A stretch of DNA of 64,000 nucleotides from Sipunculus nudus. Its lineage: Eukaryota > Annelida > Sipuncula > Golfingiida > Sipunculidae. The position numbers and the translations under genes are program-made. The DNA lies in NCBI GenBank assembly GCA_026874595.1, contig CM049312.1, positions 77,849,429 through 77,913,428 of the forward strand. The letters run 5' to 3'. Positions 62,560 to 64,000 of this stretch are shown here, one piece after another. Each line of letters starts with the position of its first letter. The first letter of the stretch is position 1. A model generated the notes under the pieces. That model made no database searches and was not told the DNA's origin. It saw only the letters and a program-made list of their open reading frames with translations.

Positions 62560-62561
<2 letters not shown>

Positions 62562-62880
62562 GGGCCTTCTTTCAGGAGGATATTCCCCCTCACTATTATA
62601 TATATATAGAGATGGGAGACATATACCTTATGCCCCTTCACTCTTTAGGGAAATTAATCACACCTTTAAAATTTTGAGATCTTTCCATCTTTTATGTTAT
62701 ATAGTTCTTTTGATTGTCTTTCAATTATGCATATAATATATTTGGATAATTGAGTATATTGCAAGTGTCTATAAACCGCAATGAATTGCCATTTATGATA
62801 GCAAGTGTTTACAATTGTTTAAATCAATTTAATTCATGAACCCTTTATACAGTGATAACATTTATTAAACTTTTTATTTC
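62560..62880. other. Unique AT-rich sequence, no gene seen
   Basis: Nothing recognisable. Confidence 0.4.
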
Positions 62881-62894
62881 ATATATATATATAT

Positions 62895-62944
<50 letters not shown>

Positions 62945-63064
62945 TTAGCAACAATCTGTACATGTTATCCAAATAATATGATTGTTTGAAATGTTGGCGT
63001 TGATGTCTCTCTTCTTTTTGTGTTCATTGACTGTCTTAAGCCAGCACCCGGAGAATTCAGAAAT

Positions 63065-63113
<49 letters not shown>
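62881..63113. repeat. Two (TA)n arrays
   Basis: Interrupted TA array at 62881-62941 and a pure TA array at 63067-63113, about 125 bases apart. Confidence 0.95.
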
Positions 63114-63115
<2 letters not shown>

Positions 63116-63149
63116 GATATTGGAGTGAAAAAATAATAATATTCATGCA

Positions 63150-63250
63150 GCTGGGGGGGGGGGGGGGTAATCCTCTTTTCTGCATGGGGGTAGGGGTTGT
63201 CCCCATATATATATATATATACATGTATTTTATTCGGGGGAGGGTCCTGT
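63150..63250. repeat. Poly-G tract and G-rich short repeat
   Basis: A run of about 15 G at 63153-63167, then GGGGGTAGGGG and CGGGGGAGGG around a short TA run. The pattern of G-tract plus GTAATC recalls the repeat at 1205-1459. Confidence 0.6.
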
Positions 63251-64000
63251 ATATACTCCTTAATTTGAACAGTCTCGCTCACAGATACATGCATATATAT
63301 TTACGTCATATTTATCATGTATTATATGTCATGTATTATATCGCACAGAGTTGTGATTAAAATACTAAAAATGTGACGAATAGATATAATATATAATATA
63401 TAATATATAAGATATTGTGATGATAATGTTTCTTCATCTCAGTTTGATATTTTCAAATCATGAACGAATACAAAGAGGAATCCTTAATCGGACACTATAA
63501 ATATAGCATATTCAAATAAACTCCCGAGAGACAGGTGATTGCCCCTTTAACTAATGACACATGTATTATTAGTGTTCATGCACTCCACATCAAAGAGCTT
63601 TGAAAGGATAAGTGTGAGTGTAGACTGCAGGAAACGTTAAAGGGTCAAAAATATTTTCTCTAGGCCAATATCTCAAGTTTCAACAATGCATAGACACTTT
63701 GTAAATGTATGTGGTATCTGATAATTGTTTCCTTTACGTTTGAGGCGTTTAAATATACAGGGTAAAGCCACGGAACAAGTTTTCCAGGTGTCCGAAATTT
63801 TCACGATTGTTACGTAACTCGTGTTGATGTGTTGTTCCCATGGGGTTTTAATATATTCCTCAAGTATATCTATTAGCCCTTTGAGATCTTTGTAATGTAG
63901 TTTATAAAATGCTTTTTATATACCTGCATGAAACGTTAAAAATAAGGTACGTGGGTATATGTGCAGAGCTTGTGACATTGTTTCAAGTTTAATCTAATTT
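63251..64000. other. Unique sequence, no gene seen
   Basis: A short (ATATATA)n stretch lies at 63384-63410. Otherwise unremarkable. Confidence 0.4.

Overview
This window looks like AT-rich, non-coding genomic DNA from an animal, most likely a marine invertebrate. A lophotrochozoan such as a mollusc is my best guess, but it rests only on the style of the repeats. The eukaryotic signs are long (TA)n, (GA)n and (CT)n microsatellites, several minisatellites, a tRNA-headed SINE present in two copies, MITE-like inverted-repeat elements, and a decayed DNA transposon carrying a broken Ulp1-type cysteine protease. I find no intact host gene, no rRNA, no functional tRNA and no CRISPR array. Almost all short open frames are chance, or follow from repeats whose period is a multiple of three.

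Layout. 0-5.3 kb: TA arrays, a G/C-tract repeat, a heavily decayed tandem repeat (1.7-3.06 kb) and a 51-bp minisatellite (4.74-5.29 kb). 5.3-12.2 kb: mostly unique sequence with a nuclear-receptor-type DR1 pair at 5.57-5.64 kb. 12.25-12.84 kb: two strong hairpins set among TA arrays. 13-20 kb: unique sequence, a long GA/CT tract at 15.0-15.3 kb and a diffuse repeat in two copies. 20.2-21.2 kb: a remnant of the 30-bp minisatellite followed by a palindrome-rich MITE-like element. 24.27-27.08 kb: the 30-bp minisatellite with higher-order structure. 29.8-32.5 kb: two polypyrimidine tracts, then a SINE with a (TA)n tail. 33.4-37.3 kb: two inverted-repeat elements among TA arrays. 38-47.3 kb: mostly unique sequence with GC-richer islands. 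47.76-49.28 kb: a DNA transposon with ~90-bp TIRs and a protease pseudogene. 49.28-51.96 kb: minisatellites of 40, 42 and 58 bp sharing one core. 52.3-52.6 kb: a probable retroelement 3' end. 57.5-58.0 kb: the second SINE copy. 58-64 kb: unique sequence broken by microsatellites.

There are no genes acting together here. What can be read is a history of mobile-element insertion and tandem-repeat growth in a gene-poor interval, with unique islands that could be cis-regulatory. The most useful observations are the transposon with a recognisable His-Asp-Cys protease relic, the SINE whose (TA)n tail suggests one source of the many TA arrays, the near-perfect hairpin at 12.32-12.41 kb, the ~500-bp MITE at 36.8 kb, and the nested and higher-order minisatellites.
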